Positions 14,667 through 17,382 of a stretch of 17,382 nt of DNA are shown one piece after another. Numbering within the stretch: the first letter of the stretch is position 1; every line of letters begins with the position of its first letter. Source of the DNA: CAZOWL01 sp964583605 (lineage in GTDB: Bacteria; Pseudomonadota; Gammaproteobacteria; Chromatiales; Chromatiaceae); the NCBI GenBank assembly GCA_964583605.1, contig CAZOWL010000090.1, positions 1 to 17,382 of the forward strand. Reading direction: 5' to 3'. The position numbers and the translations under genes are program-made. The notes beneath the pieces are model-generated. The model worked only from the letters and a program-made list of their open reading frames with translations, searched no databases and was not told the origin of the DNA.

Positions 14667-14843
14667 CTGGAGCGCATGGCCCGGATCATCGGCCGCGACG
14701 CACTGCCGGCGCGTCAGCGTCTGGTGCCGCTCTGCGCCCAGTTGATCAACCAGGGGTTCCTGCGTCAGTCCGCCTTCTCGGCGAACGATCGTTACGCCAA
14801 CCCTAGGGAGCAAGGTAGGGTGGGAAGAGTGACCATGGCATGA
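14667..14843 (+). pseudogene. C-terminal remnant of V-type ATPase/ATP synthase subunit A
   Basis: The plus-strand frame reads LERMARIIGRDALPARQRLV then PLCAQLINQGFLRQSAFSAN and DRYANP. This matches the C-terminal helical domain of V/A-type ATPase catalytic subunit A (pattern: VGxDALPxxxRLxLxxAxLIxxxFLxQxAFxxxDxYxSPxKQ). About 49 codons are alike; after ANPREQ the frame continues into unrelated sequence and stops at TGA 14841-14843. The nucleotide-binding domain, roughly the first 90% of the gene, is missing, and no other V-ATPase gene is present. It is a dead fragment stranded among repeats. Confidence 0.72.
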
Positions 14844-14871
14844 TGCCGAATCGTTGGCACGGATTCTGACT

Positions 14872-14892
14872 GGTCACGAAACCCACCGAACC
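14872..14892. repeat. 21-base direct repeat, copy 2
   Basis: Identical to 14458-14478 (GGTCACGAAACCCACCGAAC + C). The two copies bound about 390 bases that include terminator copy A, the short GGGCCGTA copy and the V-ATPase fragment. Confidence 0.75.
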
Positions 14893-14929
14893 CATGCGCC
14901 CACGCTTCCTCTTTATTATCCAAGGAATA

Positions 14930-15164
14930 CCCCCGGCTCTGCCGGGGAGACAGTAAGAGTTTGACAGTTACGGGAGTCTGTTCTAAGAGCGGTTTGGTTT
15001 CATTGAAGCGACCCCTTTTGCAGATGTTCATGATGAGGCTGCGATCTTGCTCGTCGTGATCACAGCGCCTGAATGGAGCAAGAACATCTCAGAGTTTGAC
15101 CAATGATCGCGATCAGGCCCCTTTGAGGGGCCAGCGATCAGAAAGCCCCCGGCTTTGCCGGGGG
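14930..15164. other. Cluster of hairpins with no ORF (structured RNA or non-autonomous element)
   Basis: Two similar GC hairpins bound the stretch: CCCCGGC-TCT-GCCGGGG (14931-14947) and CCCCCGGC-TTT-GCCGGGGG (15146-15164). Between them lie AGAGTTTGAC twice (14956-14965, 15091-15100), TCTTGCTC (15045-15052) facing GAGCAAGA (15076-15083), and AGATGTTC (15022-15029) facing GAACATCT (15082-15089). A two-part stem follows: TGATCGC (15104-15110) with GCGATCA (15134-15140) around GGCCCC-TTTGA-GGGGCC (15116-15132). It has lower GC than its surroundings and no convincing coding frame. Hairpins of this type occur near the ends of IS200/IS605-type elements, but no transposase or TnpB is seen. Identity is not established. 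Confidence 0.5.
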
Positions 15165-15172
15165 ATTGTTAC

Positions 15173-15233
15173 TGAACGCCCTCGGGATACCGGGGGCGTT
15201 TTCGGTTGGGTGTGAATCGGAAACCTCGGCGCG
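15173..15233 (+). terminator. Terminator-bearing 61-base repeat, copy B
   Basis: AACGCCCTCG (15175-15184), loop GGATAC, CGGGGGCGTT (15191-15200), TT. It has the same stem as copy A at 14500-14560 but a different loop and a shorter T-run. It could end transcripts coming from the hairpin cluster just upstream. Confidence 0.6.
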
Positions 15234-15260
15234 CGCGGTCACCCAATTGACGTCTGCCGA

Positions 15261-15290
15261 TTACCGGCTCGTGATGGCCGCGCCTATACT
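15261..15290 (+). promoter_or_regulatory. Weak candidate promoter for the DUF433 remnant
   Basis: TATACT (15285-15290) is a good -10. The only upstream partner is TTACCG (15261-15266) at 18 bases, a poor -35. It lies 40 bases before the ATG at 15330. Confidence 0.25.
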
Positions 15291-15329
15291 TCACTCCTCC
15301 CGATCCCCGTGTCACGAGGCCAGAGACAC

Positions 15330-15416
15330 ATGAACTTCCCCGATCTCGAACGTATCACCATCGATCCCCGTGTGATGGGCGGAAAACCCTGCATTCGAGG
15401 ACGGATAAACGGATAG
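15330..15416 (+). pseudogene. Truncated DUF433-family gene (antitoxin-like)
   Basis: The frame encodes 28 residues: MNFPDLERITIDPRVMGGKP then CIRGRING and TAG. ERITIDPxVMGGKPCIRG is the N-terminal signature of DUF433 proteins, small HTH-like proteins often paired with a toxin. A normal member continues for about 50 further residues (RVTVxTIVxLLAxG...), absent here, as is any toxin gene. GAGGCC about 9 bases upstream could be its ribosome site. CGATCCCCGTGT occurs both in the leader (15301-15312) and in the coding part (15362-15373). Confidence 0.7.
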
Positions 15417-15498
15417 GAAATCCAAGCCGCCTTGAGGGTCCAGGCCGGCGCTGAGACAGGACGGTAGTGAATGCGGGGTGTGAGGTCAAGGCCCGGAA

Positions 15499-15540
15499 AC
15501 ATGGCGGCCCGCCCTCGCGACATGGCGGAGCGACCTCGCG
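15499..15540. repeat. 21-base tandem repeat, two units
   Basis: ACATGGCGGCCCGCCCTCGC+G (15499-15519) and ACATGGCGGAGCGACCTCGC+G (15520-15540) match at 18 of 21 positions. The stretch 15417-15645 otherwise shows no gene; it lies downstream of the minus-strand transposase remnant and may be the end of that element. Confidence 0.65.
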
Positions 15541-15645
15541 CGACGCCCGTTGCAGGGCGAAGCGGCGCGCTGGAGCGAGCCCGGGGTCATGCCGGACGGC
15601 GGCAAAACGAGGGGTTTGAGCAGCGCTTCCCGCAGGAGACGGCGA

Positions 15646-16182
15646 CTACCAGGTGATACGCTGATCGAATTCGGGCTCGGGCTGAGCGACAAGGTCCCAG
15701 TCCGGCACCGGCTCGGGCGCCTCGTCCCAGGCGGGCGGTCCGCGGGCGGGCGAGATCGGGGGTGGCCGGGGTGGCTCACCGATGTGGGTGAGGATCTGCT
15801 CGACGGGTGCGGCCTCGGTGATGAAGGCGACGATGCGCATGTTGGCGCCGCAGTTGGGACAGACCAGCGGCAGCGACGCGAACAGCCGGGCCAGCCGCAT
15901 CGCCCACAGATAGCGTGCTGGAGAGCCGGTTCTCTGCTCCTCGTCTGTCGCCGAAACGCTCTTCGCTGGTGCCTGCGGGCTGGGCGCCTCCTCGCGCCCG
16001 TCAGGGGTGACGGCCGCGCGCAGCGGCGAGTTGGGCGCCAGCACCCCGTGGTCGCGGTGGCGGTGCCGCCGTGGTGGCGGAATGAGTGCCGCCAGCGCAT
16101 CGATCAGCTCCAGCGGGCTGAGCACCAGGGTGGTGCGCCCATCGCGTCGCGACTTGGGCAGGTGGTAGACGAGCTCTCCTCT
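15646..16182 (-). pseudogene. C-terminal remnant of an IS91-like transposase
   Basis: Minus-strand reading gives GELVYHLPKSRRDGRTTLVL, SPLELIDALAALIPPPRRHR, HRDHGVLAPNSPLRAAVT, a variable Ala/Pro/Glu linker, then YLWAMRLARLFASLPLVCPN, CGANMRIVAFITEAAPVEQI and a tail ending EPEFDQRITW. This is the usual C-terminal third of Y2-type putative transposases in proteobacteria (HRHRYxGVLAPNAPLRAAVT; LLARIYExFPLxCPxCGGEMRIIAFI). The N-terminal zinc finger and catalytic core are missing: homology stops at about 16182, exactly where the kinase frame begins on the other strand. The natural stop is kept (15646-15648). Confidence 0.78.
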
Positions 16183-16187
16183 ACCAA

Positions 16188-17336
16188 TTGATCCAGCGCC
16201 TCCAGCAGGGCAAGGATCTCGACGCGTTGGTCGGCCTGTTGAGCCGCGATTTCGCCGACCTCTTGGGCTGCCACTGGATCGGTGTCGTCTTCATCGACGA
16301 GGCGCACGCCACGGCCCGCGTCGAGACGGCCTGGATCGATGGGCAGCCGCAGCCGAGCGAGCGGCGACTCTATCGTCTGCAAGGCACGTTGCTCGAGGCG
16401 GTGCTAGCGACCCAGCGCCCTCGTCAGATCGAGGACATGACGATGCTGGCCGCCGAGCACGAGGCCTATGAGCTTCTGCGTCACCTGGTCGCCATCGGCA
16501 TGCGCGATGCGATCTTCCTGCCGCTGACGCCGCAGACCGATACGCCGGTGCCGGCGGTCGTCGTGGTGGCGACGCGGCAGGCGGGGGGCTTCGACACCGG
16601 GCAGGGCCGACTCCTGGGCAATATCGCTCAGCTGCTGACCCAGGCCTTCGGCCGCACGGCGCGCTTCGTCGAGCAGGGCCGCCTCGCCGCGATCGGCGAG
16701 TTCGCCTCCGGGATCGCGCACGAGCTGCGCTCGCCGTTGAGCACGGTGTCGATGGCGCTCGAATACCTCGCCGACCAACCCCTCCCGGAGCGGGCCCAGC
16801 GACGTGCCGATCTCGGCGTACAGGAGGCGCAGCGGATGCGCCGCCTGCTCGATGACATCCTCACCTACGCCAAGCCCTTGCGTTTGGACCTGCAATCCGT
16901 CGATCTGGTGGTTAGCCTGCGCGAGCTCATCGCGGGTTACGCCCCGAGTGGCGCCGCGCACGACCTGCGGCTCGACCTCGCCGTGCCGCGTGCGCCGGTG
17001 CTGGCCGATGTCGATCGGCTGCGCCAGGTGTTCGTCAATCTCACCGACAATGCCTGCGCGGCCGCGCCCGCCGGGGCCCGGATCACCTGGCGCCTGGCCG
17101 CCGCCCCCGAGGCGGGCCAGGTCCTGATCTCCATCCACAATCCCGGGGAGGCCATCCCCGCCGCCGTGCTCGCGCGTCTCACCCAGCCCTTCGTCAGCAC
17201 CAAGCCGGGCGGGACCGGGCTCGGGCTCGCGATCGTGCGGCGCCTGGTCGAGGGGCACGGCGGTACGCTGCGCATCGACTCGGTCCCCAGCGAGGGCACG
17301 CGCGTGGAGATCCGCCTGCCGGGCCTGCGGGCCTGA
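16188..17336 (+). CDS. Sensor histidine kinase with GAF domain, possibly 5'-truncated
   Basis: 382 aa in the longest frame with a start codon. An N-terminal GAF-like sensor domain covers about 10-150, with no membrane segment, so it is cytosolic as seen. The dimerisation/phosphoacceptor helix carries GIAHELRSPL (His178). The ATPase domain has the N-box FVNLTDNA (Asn284, Asn288), FVSTKPGG, and G2-box GTGLGLAIV (342-350). The G1 box is unusual: HNPGEAIP where most kinases have D-x-G-x-G-I. The start at 16188 is TTG, with no ribosome site, directly against the transposase remnant. The frame stays open upstream (ALLYQ just before), so the native N-terminus and promoter may be lost. It converges on a probable NtrC-type regulator. 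Confidence 0.85.
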   Translation: MIQRLQQGKDLDALVGLLSRDFADLLGCHWIGVVFIDEAHATARVETAWIDGQPQPSERRLYRLQGTLLEAVLATQRPRQIEDMTMLAAEHEAYELLRHLVAIGMRDAIFLPLTPQTDTPVPAVVVVATRQAGGFDTGQGRLLGNIAQLLTQAFGRTARFVEQGRLAAIGEFASGIAHELRSPLSTVSMALEYLADQPLPERAQRRADLGVQEAQRMRRLLDDILTYAKPLRLDLQSVDLVVSLRELIAGYAPSGAAHDLRLDLAVPRAPVLADVDRLRQVFVNLTDNACAAAPAGARITWRLAAAPEAGQVLISIHNPGEAIPAAVLARLTQPFVSTKPGGTGLGLAIVRRLVEGHGGTLRIDSVPSEGTRVEIRLPGLRA

Positions 17337-17338
17337 TG

Positions 17339-17382
17339 CTACCGACCTGGCAGGGAGAGCCCGTACTTGCGGATCTTCCGGT
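17339..17382 (-). CDS. C-terminal end of a probable NtrC-family (sigma-54) response regulator, partial
   Basis: The last 13 codons on the minus strand read RKIRKYGLSLPGR then TAG. The pattern LYRKIxKYGL is the usual end of the Fis-type DNA-binding domain of NtrC-like regulators, where the recognition helix is followed by RxLYRKIxxYGL. The rest lies beyond the window. Its stop is only 2 bases from the kinase stop on the other strand. Convergent placement next to a histidine kinase suggests a cognate two-component pair. The call rests on 13 residues. Confidence 0.6.
   Translation of the reverse strand, partial: RKIRKYGLSLPGR

Noticed and set aside
14997..15022. A CRISPR-repeat-like end (GCTTCAATGAAAC on the minus strand, near CTGCAAAAGGGG)
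   Set aside because: Only one copy exists, with no regular spacing and no cas gene, so it cannot be called a CRISPR array.
14423..15031. Minus-strand frames at 14423-14689 and 14792-15031 (79-88 codons)
   Set aside because: They run through repeats and hairpins and through the antisense of the V-ATPase fragment, with no family resemblance.
15550..16191. Plus-strand open frame of about 213 codons opposite the transposase remnant
   Set aside because: Composition is that of an antisense shadow; the minus strand carries clear transposase homology.

Overview
The window is GC-rich DNA (AT-rich only in short intergenic patches) with gene content and order typical of a gammaproteobacterium. The proteins look most like those of purple sulfur bacteria and relatives (Chromatiales). 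That placement is inferred from protein style and from the ffs-dnaX-ybaB-recR order; no rRNA is present to prove it.

Bases 1-12975 are an ordinary, dense core-genome stretch. ppsA (PEP synthase) and nadB (L-aspartate oxidase) are on the minus strand. From 4646 everything reads on the plus strand: ffs (4.5S SRP RNA); the recombination/replication cluster dnaX-ybaB-recR; a HIT (HinT-like) gene overlapping minC; minD and minE of the division-site system; and clpB, preceded by a near-consensus sigma-32 promoter and followed by a strong hairpin. A 56-64 bp intergenic repeat occurs twice, once downstream of ppsA and once downstream of ffs, in the transcript orientation each time.

Bases 13217-16185 are a graveyard of accessory DNA. 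It starts with an intact Uma2-family (PD-(D/E)XK-like) gene. After it come a tyrosine-recombinase C-terminus fused to an IS91-type transposase fragment, several short direct and inverted repeats, two copies of a terminator-bearing repeat, the orphaned C-terminus of a V-type ATPase subunit A, a roughly 235 bp cluster of hairpins with no ORF, a truncated DUF433 gene, and the C-terminal third of another IS91-like transposase. None of the broken genes looks functional.

Bases 16188-17382 return to intact-looking coding sequence. A GAF/HisKA/HATPase sensor kinase has its 5' end abutting the transposase remnant and may be decapitated. It converges on the last 13 codons of a probable NtrC-type response regulator that runs off the window, so the two probably form a two-component pair.

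I found no CRISPR array, tRNA, rRNA or intact mobile element. I see no convincing new multi-gene system. The items most worth a second look are the hairpin cluster at 14930-15164, the two-copy 3'-flank repeat, the orphan V-ATPase fragment, and the transposon/kinase junction.
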